Assembly: GCA_003611805.1 (NCBI GenBank)
Contig: RAYM01000054.1
Span: forward strand, 1 to 32,485
Length of the DNA stretch: 32,485 nt
Origin: a bacterium 1xD42-87
GTDB lineage: Bacteria; Bacillota; Clostridia; Lachnospirales; Lachnospiraceae
Reading direction: 5' to 3'
In this document: positions 14,764-22,943 of the stretch, piece by piece
Numbering within the stretch: position 1 is the stretch's first letter
Layout: every line of letters begins with the position of its first letter
Translations under genes and position numbers: made by a program
The notes under the pieces: generated by a model
Database searches by the model: none
What the model saw: only the letters and a program-made list of their open reading frames with translations
What the model was told of the DNA's origin: nothing

Positions 14764-15843
14764 ATGACATTTGCAGAAAAATTAAAATCTATCCGCAAGC
14801 AGGCAGGTATGTCACAGGAGCAGTTGGCGGAGAAACTTGGCGTATCAAGACAGGCAGTTACCAAATGGGAAACAGATTCAGGCATTCCGGACATTGAAAA
14901 CATGATGGCGATATCCGTCCTGTTTGACATTTCCATAGATGAACTGCTCTCCAATGAAAAGGGGGCAAAAGAGCCGGCAGACTATTTTTATGAGAGCACT
15001 ACGGAGTATGACATTGATGAGCCGAAACGCTACGATATGAAATTCGGCGGTGCAAAGCAATTCACACTGTCGGGATATGATGGCGAGAAAATCCGAGTCC
15101 GCCTCGTATCCAATACCATGCCCACGATTCAGAATGATTTTAAGGTCAGGATTGACGACATCAGAAAACGGATTGATGTGGACGTAAGTCGTAAAAATGG
15201 GGTGACAGAGGCGATGGCAAAAGAAGCGGTCAGCATCTTTGTCCAGATACCGACGCCGTATATTGGGAAAATTGAATGTGCGGTCAATGCGGAAACGGTG
15301 GGAATCCATTCTTTGGAGTGTGAGAGCATAGAACTTGATATGAAGACACCGGATGTTATCCTTGCGGACGTCACCGGAACGGTAGAGATTAAAGCATTGG
15401 AAAAAACCTCTTACGATGTGCTGAAGCGTATGGGAAGCATCATTGAATTTCCTACATTTTATGACCATATGAGCGGAAAGGACAATTTACAGCTTCACTG
15501 TGAGTATATGGGGTATTACAACAAAGGCAGCGTGGAGGAAGCACTCGGGATGCTTGGGCTTTCTGATGCGGCAGATAAGCCTGCGGGCAGCTATTCTTTA
15601 GGAATGAAGCAAATCAGAGATTTGTTTCGAATGCTGTGTACCGAGTATGGCATGACGTTTATGATATCCAACCATCTTCTCCCGGATATAGAAAGTATTG
15701 CCGATACGGTTGGCGTTATCCATCATGGAAAAATGATGAAAGAAATATCCATGAAAGAAATTGCAGAAACAAATACGGCGTATATTGAGCTTTTGCACAA
15801 GAAACAGAGCTTGCGGAAAAGCTGGAGCTGTTATCAGCGTTAA
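14764..15843 (+). pseudogene. In-frame chimera: XRE regulator joined to gutted BcrA-type ABC ATPase
   Basis: The 359-residue frame has a good XRE helix-turn-helix at 1-60 (MSQEQLAEKLGVSRQAVTKW) and a beta-rich domain at about 75-205 resembling DUF4097-type putative adhesin repeats. From about 218 it turns into a BcrA-family ATPase: DVLKRMGSIIEFPTFYDHMS, GLSDAADKPAGSYSLGMKQ, then directly IRDLFRMLC, FMISNHLLPDIESIA. Walker A is absent because the ATPase is joined downstream of it, and Walker B is absent because of a second deletion after SLGMKQ. AGGAGG precedes the ATG. The XRE part may still bind DNA; the ATPase part cannot hydrolyse ATP. Confidence 0.8.
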
Positions 15844-16175
15844 ATGCCCTGCTCAACATGGACGAAAAGGGCGATGATGCTATCAGTATGGACGATGATG
15901 CACCGGAGGAAGGAAACGGAGGGCAGGAGGAAGAAATTTCCCAAAAACCGGAAACGGAAGAAAACGCTGCGGATGCACCGATACCGTATCCAGCAGGAAA
16001 TGCAGGATGGGTGCCCATGCCGGGCGGCGGCAGACCGCCGGGAATGAAAGTTGCGGCGGCTATGTGTGACAAGCCGGTACAGAAGATGTCACTAAAGGAA
16101 AGGCTGGAAGCGTTCAAAGCACCGGCGGCTAGGGCGGATACTGAAAAAGTGAAAAGGAAGGAGAAAACGCTGTAA
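15792..16175 (+). pseudogene. Acidic carboxy-terminal fragment, unrecognised
   Basis: In another frame than the chimera, sequence from about 15792 reads AQETELAEKLELLSALNALL, a long acidic stretch, GWVPMPGGGRPPGMKVAAAM, then KMSLKERLEAFKA and a basic tail ending EKTL. It looks like the disordered end of a larger DNA-handling or mobile-element protein whose front was lost at the junction with the ATPase fragment. An internal ATG at 15858 has no ribosome site. No function assigned. Confidence 0.4.
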
Positions 16176-16237
16176 CAATTACAGAATCAATGAAATTTCA
16201 ATCGTGTTCAGATCGGACCCCCCAAAATCCATCCCGC

Positions 16238-17140
16238 TCAATTTTTACGATACTCTTTCGGTAGGACTTCAAAATATATTTTAAATGCCGCAGTAAATTT
16301 GCTCTGGCTGTCATAGCCGACAGCCTGTGCGATTTCAGCTATGCTCTTATTCGTTTCTTTTAACAGTTTTGCAGCCTGTCGCATTCGATGTTCCTTGATA
16401 TGTGCCGCAATGGAAGTTCCATAGACTGACTTAAAAGCATTTTTCAAAGTTGTTGGATTGATGAGATATTGTCTTGAAAGTTCCTCTATGGTAATTCTCT
16501 GCTCCATGTGCTGCAAAAGCTGGTCATGGATTTTCCGAATCGTTTCAGTCAGCTCGAATTGATATTCAGCCAGTTTGTTTTGGGGCGTAAACTCCATCTT
16601 GGCAAGGTAAAGCAGCAATTCCAAAATCTTGATTTTTTGGAATGGAAGCATAAGCGTTTCAGGCTGGTTATAAAATGCAGAAAAAATACTTTCTGTCTGT
16701 TCATTTCCGGCAAGGAAGACAGGTCTGTCATCTTTGCAGAATTTTTCAGGTAATATGGTTTCAAAAATACCAAAGTTTTTTAACAATTCGGGAGGAGTGT
16801 CAGAGGCTTCCTGCAGATCAATATAGATGCCAAGTCCCTGATATGTACCGTTTGGAAAGGTAAGTACGGAATCCGTACAGGTTTTCATGGTATGCAGGGA
16901 GAAATCTCCCGGATTCAAATAAATCCGGTTTCCGTTTTTCATCTCCCACATCATCTGTCCGGCTTTGCAGTAGTTAATCTGAACCATGTGCGATATAGCC
17001 TTATGTTGCACAGAAAAAGAATCGGTTGAAAATGTAAGATAGCATAACTCAATACCGGGATAAAGCGGAATGAGAGTTTGTGATACCTCTTGATGTAATT
17101 TCTCCACATTTTTTTGTATTTTTACCAATTCCTCATTCAT
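16238..17140 (-). CDS. AraC-family transcriptional regulator
   Basis: The 300-residue protein has an amino-terminal effector domain (about 1-190) and two carboxy-terminal AraC helix-turn-helix motifs (ITIEELSRQYLINPTTLKNA and SIAEIAQAVGYDSQSKFTAA, followed by FEVLPKEYRKN). The start at 17140 has GTGAGG nine bases upstream and lies 10 bases behind the ArsR stop, so the two regulators share a transcript; a longer start would run into the ArsR gene. AraC proteins of this type are often activators. Its place next to ArsR and divergent from a metal ATPase suggests a second control layer for metal export; its ligand is unknown. Confidence 0.88.
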   Translation of the reverse strand: MNEELVKIQKNVEKLHQEVSQTLIPLYPGIELCYLTFSTDSFSVQHKAISHMVQINYCKAGQMMWEMKNGNRIYLNPGDFSLHTMKTCTDSVLTFPNGTYQGLGIYIDLQEASDTPPELLKNFGIFETILPEKFCKDDRPVFLAGNEQTESIFSAFYNQPETLMLPFQKIKILELLLYLAKMEFTPQNKLAEYQFELTETIRKIHDQLLQHMEQRITIEELSRQYLINPTTLKNAFKSVYGTSIAAHIKEHRMRQAAKLLKETNKSIAEIAQAVGYDSQSKFTAAFKIYFEVLPKEYRKN

Positions 17141-17150
17141 AAGACAGACC

Positions 17151-17519
17151 TCACAATTCAGGGCAGGTGATTTCCATAACCTGCTCAATCATCTGATGCA
17201 GCAGACGTCCTTGCTCTGTATCTGCGGCTCGATAATATACTTCTTTTCCTTCACGCCGGCAAATAATCAGACCGCTGTTTTTCAATGGTCTGAGATGATG
17301 TGAAACTGCCGGGCTTGACATATGGAGCATGTCTGAAATATTGAGGACACATTCCTCACAATGGCATAGGAGCCAGAAAATTCGGATTCTGGTGGTATCG
17401 CCAAGCTGTTTGAAAACTTCAGCTACGGTTTGGAAATAGTCTACATGGTCTAATTGTTTCTGGATCAGTGCGGTCTGCGGTCCTTCTCCATGTTGGTGTG
17501 GTAATTTCATATTGTCCAT
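17151..17519 (-). CDS. ArsR/SmtB-family metal-sensing repressor
   Basis: The 122-residue protein is a typical ArsR winged-helix: VFKQLGDTTRIRIFWLL, then CHCEECVLNISDMLHMSSPA, VSHHLRPLKNSGLIICRREG and KEVYYRAAD. Cysteines in CHCEECV at the third helix and a histidine-bearing amino terminus (PHQHGEG) can form a soft-metal site of the CadC kind. I prefer the start at 17519 (AAAGGA upstream) because the longer frame would include part of the inverted repeat in the control region. It is divergent from the HMA chaperone and metal ATPase genes, which it probably represses until Cd, Pb or Zn binds. Confidence 0.9.
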   Translation of the reverse strand: MDNMKLPHQHGEGPQTALIQKQLDHVDYFQTVAEVFKQLGDTTRIRIFWLLCHCEECVLNISDMLHMSSPAVSHHLRPLKNSGLIICRREGKEVYYRAADTEQGRLLHQMIEQVMEITCPEL

Positions 17520-17542
17520 ATTATTTTCCTTTCTTCTCGTTT

Positions 17543-17661
17543 GCATTTCGCCCAAACGGAAATACTTTTCGCCCGTTTGGGAAGGAATGCTTTAGGGATA
17601 TTGACGTGTGCCTTTCTCTGTATTATATTACGGCTATGATGATTAAACAAGTACTTAATCA
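17543..17661. promoter_or_regulatory. Divergent control region of the metal locus
   Basis: CCCAAACGG (17551-17559) and CCGTTTGGG (17573-17581) form an inverted repeat; with GCATT at both outer ends the arms reach about 17 imperfect bases. For the HMA gene TTGACG (17601-17606) and TATATT (17624-17629) are spaced 17 bases. For the ArsR gene on the minus strand TATAAT (17627-17622) and a weak TTGTTT (17650-17645) are also spaced 17. TGATTAA (17640-17646) and TTAATCA (17655-17661) form a dyad around eight bases, overlapping the start of the first transcript and the -35 of the second. That is the likely ArsR operator. Confidence 0.65.
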
Positions 17662-17693
17662 CTGAATTTAAAAATAGCAAGGAGGACTTTACA

Positions 17694-17912
17694 ATGAAAA
17701 AGACTTACAAAATCGAGGTAGACTGTGCCAACTGTGCAAATCTGATGGAGGATGCAGCCCGTAAAACAGCAGGAGTACAGAGCGCAACGGTCAATTTCAT
17801 GACACAGAAGATGATCGTGGAATTTGACGAAGGGCAGGAGCCGAAAGATGTTATGAAGAATGTGCTGGATGCCTGCAAGAAAGTGGAGCCGGACTGCGAG
17901 ATTTTCCTGTAA
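17694..17912 (+). CDS. Stand-alone HMA-domain metallochaperone
   Basis: The 72-residue protein is a single heavy-metal-associated domain: IEVDCANCANLMEDAARKT with Cys11 and Cys14, then GVQSATVNFMTQKMIVEF and a last strand CEIFL. CANC with an acidic follow-up fits Zn/Cd/Pb-type domains more than copper chaperones (MxCxxC), because a valine-aspartate precedes the first Cys. The ATPase encoded next lacks an HMA domain of its own, so this protein presumably hands over the metal in trans. AGGAGG stands upstream. A terminator follows the gene, which would make more chaperone than ATPase. Confidence 0.9.
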   Translation: MKKTYKIEVDCANCANLMEDAARKTAGVQSATVNFMTQKMIVEFDEGQEPKDVMKNVLDACKKVEPDCEIFL

Positions 17913-17935
17913 GCCAGAGCTGCCCATGAAAAGGT

Positions 17936-17979
17936 GACACCCTGAAAATGCCCGACTGCAGTTTTGGGGTGTCTTTTTT
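17936..17979 (+). terminator. Intercistronic terminator between chaperone and ATPase
   Basis: GACACCC (17936-17942) pairs with GGGTGTC (17967-17973) and six T follow. It lies between two genes of one function and probably acts as a partial terminator. No new promoter is evident before the ATPase. Confidence 0.8.
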
Positions 17980-18027
17980 ATCAGAAACGATTAAACAGTT
18001 AAGCATATTTTGAAAGGAGCTTTTACC

Positions 18028-20043
18028 ATGCAAGAATTAGTAATCAGCATATTGCTGACAGTTGTTATTATAATGGCTGCTGTACTTCTTATCTTTGTCG
18101 GCAGCCGCAAGGATGGTATGACAAAAAAACAGAGGGTTATGATGATCCGTATTTTGATCAGCGCCGGAATCTTACTGGCACTCCAGTTTGTTTCAGCAGA
18201 GATGTTTGATACGGCTGACAGTTATTTATTTCCGTCCGCAGGAAGGTGGATTCGTTTTGCGTGCTATCTGATTGATTATCTGATTATCGGATATGACATT
18301 CTGAAGAAAGCTGCAAAGGGCATTAAAAACCGTCAGGTATTTGACGAGAGTTTTCTCATGGCAGTGGCTACGATTGGGGCAATGGCGCTGGCTATTTATG
18401 AGAATGGCGAGTATCTGGAAGCCATTGCCGTTATGCTGTTTTATCAGATTGGCGAGTGGTTCCAGGGCTATGCAGTTGGTAAGAGCCGCCGCAATATCAG
18501 TAACCTGATGGATATTCGGCCCGATTATGCGAATGTAGAGAGTAATGGAAAGTTAGAGCAGGTAGACCCGGATGAAGTAGGAATTGGCAGCGTGATTGTT
18601 GTTCAGCCGGGAGAAAAAGTGCCGATTGACGGAATTATCGTTGAGGGCGCTTCCAGCCTGAATACCAGCGCATTAACCGGGGAAAGCCTGCCCAGGGAGG
18701 CAAAGGTCGGTGATGAAGTAATCAGCGGATGTATCAGTATGACCGGTGTGTTGAAAATACAGACAACAAAAGAGTTTGGGGAATCCACTGTTTCAAAGAT
18801 TTTGGATTTGGTGGAAAATGCAAGTTCCCGCAAATCGAAATCAGAGGATTTTATCTCGAAGTTTGCAAAAATCTATACCCCGGCTGTCTGCTATGCAGCA
18901 TTGGCGCTGGCATTCCTTCCTCCTGTTGTCCGTATGCTTTTTATGGGACTGTCAGCAGATTGGGGAGTATGGATTTACCGGGCGTTGACATTCCTTGTCA
19001 TTAGCTGCCCTTGTGCGCTTGTAATCAGTATTCCTTTAAGTTTCTTTGCGGGAATCGGCGGAGCAAGCAAGGAGGGCGTGTTGGTAAAAGGTTCTAACTA
19101 TCTGGAAATCCTCTCCCAGACCAAGTATGTTGTTTTTGACAAAACCGGAACCATGACAAAAGGCGTTTTTGAAGTAAACGGGATTCACCATTCTACCATT
19201 GAGAACGAGAAACTGCTGGAGTATGCTGCTTTTGCAGAAAGCGCTTCTTCCCACCCCATCAGCAAGAGCTTACAGCGGGCATATGGGAAAGAGATTGACA
19301 GAACCCGTGTGGCAGATATACAGGAAATCAGCGGAAATGGGGTAACTGCAAAAGTAGACGGCGTAAAGGTTGCCGCTGGTAATGACAAATTGATGAAGCA
19401 CTTAAACATTCCTTATCAGGATTGTCATCAGACAGGTACGATTATTCACATGGCAGTAGGTGGGAAATATGCGGGACATATCGTAATCTCCGATATTATC
19501 AAGCCTCATTCTAAGGCTGCAATTGCGGAATTAAAGAAAGCAGGGGTAGATAAGACCGTCATGCTGACTGGGGATGCAAAGAAAGTGGCAAATCAGGTTG
19601 CCGCATCACTTGGAATTGATGAGGTTTACAGTGAGCTTCTTCCGGCTGACAAGGTGGAAAAGGTAGAAGAACTTCTGCGGGTGAAGTTAGGCAAAGCAAA
19701 GCTGGCATTTGTTGGCGATGGTATCAATGATGCACCGGTGCTTTCCAGAGCGGATATTGGTATAGCTATGGGCGCAATGGGTTCAGATGCGGCAATCGAA
19801 GCGGCTGACATTGTTCTGATGGATGACGATCCGATCAAGATAGCAAAGGCAATCAAGATTTCAAGGAAATGTCTGCGGATTGTTTACCAGAATATTTCGA
19901 TGGCGCTTGTAGTGAAATTTGCCTGCCTTGCATTAGGGGCTGTGGGAATCGCAAATATGTATCTGGCTATTTTTGCGGATGTGGGTGTTATGATTCTTGC
20001 GGTGCTGAATGCGATCCGCTGCCTGTTTGTGAAAAAACTGTAA
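18028..20043 (+). CDS. cadA: P1B-type ATPase exporting Zn/Cd/Pb, without HMA domain
   Basis: The 671-residue protein has the P1B core: ALTGESLPREA (actuator), SCPCALVIS (Cys327-Pro-Cys329 in the membrane), phosphorylated Asp371 in FDKTGTMTKG, SSHPISKSL (HP motif), MLTGD and GDGINDAPVLSRADIG. The CPC motif and the helix reading EYLEAIAVMLFYQIGEWFQ agree with the zinc/cadmium/lead group. The usual amino-terminal HMA domain is absent; residues 1-60 hold two membrane helices instead. The start at 18028 has AAAGGAG nine bases upstream. The symbol is used for the family and specificity was not tested. Control is expected from the divergent ArsR. Confidence 0.88.
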   Translation: MQELVISILLTVVIIMAAVLLIFVGSRKDGMTKKQRVMMIRILISAGILLALQFVSAEMFDTADSYLFPSAGRWIRFACYLIDYLIIGYDILKKAAKGIKNRQVFDESFLMAVATIGAMALAIYENGEYLEAIAVMLFYQIGEWFQGYAVGKSRRNISNLMDIRPDYANVESNGKLEQVDPDEVGIGSVIVVQPGEKVPIDGIIVEGASSLNTSALTGESLPREAKVGDEVISGCISMTGVLKIQTTKEFGESTVSKILDLVENASSRKSKSEDFISKFAKIYTPAVCYAALALAFLPPVVRMLFMGLSADWGVWIYRALTFLVISCPCALVISIPLSFFAGIGGASKEGVLVKGSNYLEILSQTKYVVFDKTGTMTKGVFEVNGIHHSTIENEKLLEYAAFAESASSHPISKSLQRAYGKEIDRTRVADIQEISGNGVTAKVDGVKVAAGNDKLMKHLNIPYQDCHQTGTIIHMAVGGKYAGHIVISDIIKPHSKAAIAELKKAGVDKTVMLTGDAKKVANQVAASLGIDEVYSELLPADKVEKVEELLRVKLGKAKLAFVGDGINDAPVLSRADIGIAMGAMGSDAAIEAADIVLMDDDPIKIAKAIKISRKCLRIVYQNISMALVVKFACLALGAVGIANMYLAIFADVGVMILAVLNAIRCLFVKKL

Positions 20044-20060
20044 GGAAGGAGGGGGTTCCT

Positions 20061-20129
20061 TTGACAGAATATCAGGATAGTCATTTTTCCAAAGAATTGA
20101 AGCCAAAGTATGTGAATTATGCAGGTTGA
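20061..20129 (+). pseudogene. Short TTG-started ORF behind the ATPase
   Basis: GGAGGGGG (20048-20055) precedes a TTG that opens 22 codons beginning TEYQDSHFSKELKPKYVNYA. The ribosome site is too good for chance, so this is probably the head of a following gene whose body was deleted. I do not recognise it. Confidence 0.35.
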
Positions 20130-20494
20130 ATAGACATAGTTATCAAATCAGGAGAAAGTGAATTTCCCTCTAAGAATCAGGATGGCAATTCTTTATAGTT
20201 AGCGCAGATGCTGTCGGAGATGTCAGTGTCCTTGAGGGCTCTATTATAAATGAGGTTTTGTGGTTATGTAAGATGATGGCTTGAAATAGAGAACTGATTG
20301 GATAATCAAGAGTCTAAAACTTGCGCTGACATTATCTTGATATAAGATAGACTTAGGCAGAAAGAGCAGATAGTAAAAGACAGAGAAGCGAACAGGCTGC
20401 ATCAGGCAAGGCAGAACGATAAAGGGGCGAGATAGCGGAGTTACCAGAGGAAACTTTTTGGAGTGAAGAAAAGTGTTCCCCAGAAGCAGCGGAA
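20130..20494. other. Stretch without a gene
   Basis: No frame longer than a few dozen codons and no ribosome site are visible. 20385-20490 reads as if it had once been coding (frames interrupted by stops), but I cannot assign it. No promoter or repeat stands out. Confidence 0.5.
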
Positions 20495-20522
20495 CAGGGA
20501 TTATAATTTTTCATAATCCCTG
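20495..20522 (-). terminator. Hairpin at the end of the GHKL kinase gene
   Basis: CAGGGATTAT (20495-20504) and ATAATCCCTG (20513-20522) form a perfect 10-bp stem that includes the last codons and stop of the kinase gene on the minus strand. The following minus-strand bases are only mildly T-rich, so it may act as a weak terminator or stabilise the 3' end. Confidence 0.55.
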
Positions 20523-21824
20523 CTGCTTTAACATAATGACTGCATGGAACGTCAGTGTGTCGGAGTTGTAGTATATCTGCATATTCCCATTATACTTACC
20601 AACTATTTTGCGAATGCTTTTCAGTCCGAAACCATGCTTATTGCTATGGGGGATACTTATAGTCGGAATGCCATGTTCTGTTGTGAAAGGATTTGTCCGA
20701 CAGGAGTTAATGACTGTCAAAACCGTAAATGGAGTTTTTCCTTTTTTGCCTGCACTGATTTCAATAAATGATTCAGGGATGTTTTCAGCCGATTTTACAG
20801 CATTGTCGAGCAGATTGCAGAATAATGAGGTAAGATCATTGTCAGCAATGAAATCTGTTGTTCCGCTTCGTATGTCGGCATGAAAAGCTATGTGGCTGTC
20901 AGTACACTGCTGCATATAGCGGCATAAAATGGAATTAAGCATTGCATGATCACATAGCCGGGCAGATTCTTTTAAGTCAGAAGAACAGATTAACTGGTGC
21001 AGATAAGCATCTATCTTATCATGTTCTTTCTGCTGGTTCAGCACATCGATGGAGTGCAGATGCTTCTTTATATCGTGGATTAAAATGCGCTGGTTTTCGT
21101 TTTGCAGGCGCAGCATTTCATAATATTCAGTAGAGTTAGACTCTTTTTGAAGTAGCAACTGCATCTGTGTAAATTCCATGTTTTTTTTCAGGCTGTACTG
21201 GTTGATGCCAAATACAAGCAGGTTGCTTATCAGCAGGAAAAAGGCGCTTAGCGTGACCATTCCTTTTAAGGGGGGAGAAAGAAGGAAAGAATCACTGATG
21301 TTTACCAATGTAAGCATGATAAAGACAGAGGTTATGGGAATAAAAATCAGAAGCAGGACAGATTTGTCATGATGCTGCTTCTGCGTCTGCTGCCCTTTCA
21401 ATAAATGAATCAGGATATATACAATGGTAAAAAATATCGTTTTGCTGAAAATAATAAAAAGTATCATATTTTGAAACTGTTCGGATTCGGCAAGGAAGTG
21501 AGGCGAGAAACGTTCAATCGTGCTGTATACGGTTAATTCGCACATTCCCATAACGGCAGCTAAAACAGCGGAATGAAACAGCGCAGAATACCATTTGAGA
21601 TTATACTGGGTAAGCAGGAAAATAAAATTCATGACAAAATATAATGCCATGTTCAGCCATATATATTCCAGCAGGGATATGGCAAACATTGCAAAATAAA
21701 AAATGAAAAGTATTGCAAATTGTATCCACGGTCTGCGCTTGGCAGTAAAAAGGTTAGAGGAATACTGCCAGAGTATAATTGCTTCTACAAGAAAACTGAA
21801 AAAATAACAGGTTGTGTTTATCAT
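20511..21824 (-). CDS. GHKL sensor histidine kinase (AgrC-like)
   Basis: The 437-residue protein has about six membrane helices in residues 1-215, a coiled dimerisation segment with the phospho-acceptor His in ILIHDIKKHLHSI, and a GHKL ATPase domain with LFCNLLDNAVKSAEN (N box) and HGFGLKSIRKIVGKY (G box). This is the layout of AgrC/VirS-type kinases that sense peptides or membrane signals. Its start lies five bases behind the stop of the LytTR regulator gene, with GAGG inside that gene as ribosome site. No AgrB or AgrD-like gene is near, so a self-made peptide is not supported. Its likely outputs are the divergent lipoprotein-ABC operon. Confidence 0.9.
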   Translation of the reverse strand: MINTTCYFFSFLVEAIILWQYSSNLFTAKRRPWIQFAILFIFYFAMFAISLLEYIWLNMALYFVMNFIFLLTQYNLKWYSALFHSAVLAAVMGMCELTVYSTIERFSPHFLAESEQFQNMILFIIFSKTIFFTIVYILIHLLKGQQTQKQHHDKSVLLLIFIPITSVFIMLTLVNISDSFLLSPPLKGMVTLSAFFLLISNLLVFGINQYSLKKNMEFTQMQLLLQKESNSTEYYEMLRLQNENQRILIHDIKKHLHSIDVLNQQKEHDKIDAYLHQLICSSDLKESARLCDHAMLNSILCRYMQQCTDSHIAFHADIRSGTTDFIADNDLTSLFCNLLDNAVKSAENIPESFIEISAGKKGKTPFTVLTVINSCRTNPFTTEHGIPTISIPHSNKHGFGLKSIRKIVGKYNGNMQIYYNSDTLTFHAVIMLKQQGL

Positions 21825-21829
21825 TTGCT

Positions 21830-22534
21830 TTACCTCGTACTTTCCAAATAAAGGAGATAGGCTTCCTTAAATGCACTGTATTTTCTTTTTGTCAGATAAG
21901 CAGACTGATTATCTGACATATGGACAAGATTACGGTCAAAATCCGTGACATGTTCAAGATTGATAATGAAACTGCGGTGTGTCTGGAAGAAACGGTTTTT
22001 AGGGAGAAGCTCCAGCCAGTACTGTATATTGTGAATGGATTCAAAATCACACCGAGTAGTATGTACCGTTATTTTTCTGCCCTTTGCTTCCACTGCTATG
22101 ACGGAAGATGCGGGCAGTGTATGCACACCTTGTTTTGTTTCAACCGGGATTTTTACTGTCATAGTGTTATACAGGTCAACCGCATCTTTCATATTACGGA
22201 AAAACCGTTGTTTAGACAAAGGCTTTGAAAGATATCGGAATACATGGAACCGCATTGCATCATCAAGATATTCGGAATAAGAGGTCACAATAAAAATAAT
22301 AATCTTATCATTCTTCTTTTTTAATTCCTTTCCCACATAGATACCATTCATTCCGGGCATTTCTATATCAAGAAATATAATGTCTTTGTCACCTTTATCT
22401 GCCAGCAGGGATTCCCCGTCAGGAAAGCAGACCAGTTCGGGGCATTTTACGCTTATGTTTTCAAAAAAGTTTCTGATATATTTTTGAAGCTGTTCAATTA
22501 TCAGCGCATCATCGTCACAGATGAGTATTCGCAT
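21830..22534 (-). CDS. LytTR-family response regulator (AgrA-like)
   Basis: The 234-residue protein has a receiver domain (about 1-120) with ICDDD, phospho-acceptor Asp56 in IIFLDIEMPGMNG and the Lys in RYLSKPL. A LytTR DNA-binding domain follows (about 135-232: SVIAVEAKGRKITVHTTR, FFQTHRSFIINLEHVTDFDR). I place the start at 22534, five bases behind GGAGG; the longer start at 22546 would itself overlap that site. It leads the operon with the GHKL kinase. A leader with two hairpins and a divergent region with repeated TGCATGAAA elements lie upstream, candidates for its own binding. Confidence 0.93.
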   Translation of the reverse strand: MRILICDDDALIIEQLQKYIRNFFENISVKCPELVCFPDGESLLADKGDKDIIFLDIEMPGMNGIYVGKELKKKNDKIIIFIVTSYSEYLDDAMRFHVFRYLSKPLSKQRFFRNMKDAVDLYNTMTVKIPVETKQGVHTLPASSVIAVEAKGRKITVHTTRCDFESIHNIQYWLELLPKNRFFQTHRSFIINLEHVTDFDRNLVHMSDNQSAYLTKRKYSAFKEAYLLYLESTR

Positions 22535-22546
22535 TTTTGCCTCCAT

Positions 22547-22616
22547 GGGTCAGGCGAACATGCTTGCATGTTCATTTGACCCTCAAATCAAGGTTGAAAG
22601 ATTTTCTTTCAACCTT
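22547..22616 (-). promoter_or_regulatory. Double-hairpin leader of the LytTR-GHKL operon
   Basis: In transcript order (minus strand) a perfect 11-bp stem AAGGTTGAAAG / CTTTCAACCTT (22590-22616, five-base loop) is followed by a hairpin with GGGTCA / TGACCC outer arms and GAACATGC / GCATGTTC inner arms (22547-22582). The second hairpin ends two bases before the GGAGG ribosome site. No T run follows either, so control at translation or a stabilised leader is more likely than termination. Confidence 0.65.
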
Positions 22617-22621
22617 ATACC

Positions 22622-22789
22622 TCTTTTCATGCAATTTACTACATAGTTACTCTTGTATTATACAATAAAGATTAGGAAAATACAGAGGAACTGCATGAAA
22701 AGACATTTTTGGTTGGATTTTGGGATAAAACAAAGGAAACGAATATTTGTAAAATGACCAAAAAAGGGCAAAAAATGTCGTTTCATGCA
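22622..22789. promoter_or_regulatory. 19-bp inverted repeat and third related element
   Basis: TGCATGAAAAGACATTTTT (22692-22710) returns inverted at 22771-22789 with one mismatch, 60 bases apart. A shorter relative, TCTTTTCATGCAA (22622-22634), lies on the other side of the minus-strand promoter. All lie between the regulator gene and the lipoprotein-ABC operon. They are candidate sites for the LytTR protein, which usually binds paired elements. No promoter with both boxes was found for the plus-strand operon in 22711-22930. Confidence 0.55.
22657..22685 (-). promoter_or_regulatory. Promoter candidate of the LytTR-GHKL operon
   Basis: On the minus strand TATAAT (22662-22657) lies 17 bases behind a weak -35 CTGTAT (22685-22680), typical of activated promoters. 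The -10 is embedded in a 13-bp palindrome TTGTATTATACAA (22653-22665). Confidence 0.45.
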
Positions 22790-22943
22790 AGAAAGGTTGA
22801 AATTATGGCAAATAGAGGGATAATGGAAATTGTCATTGAAAGGCACCGAGAAGCTGAACCCTTGATTTTTACAGGGGATGAGGCGATTTGGGGTATTGAT
22901 TTTGACACTACCAATTTGATGGAAAATGGAAAGAGGAGATATT

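Noticed and set aside
14878..15468. Minus-strand ORF of 196 codons
   Set aside because: It is antisense to the XRE chimera, whose helix-turn-helix and ATPase motifs are clear.
20511..22534. Agr-type quorum-sensing locus
   Set aside because: The kinase and regulator are AgrC/AgrA-like but no AgrB peptidase or AgrD propeptide is found in the flanks.
22556..22573. LexA-like box (CGAAC...GTTC)
   Set aside because: The dyad GAACATGC-TT-GCATGTTC is longer than the Gram-positive LexA site and is part of a larger hairpin.
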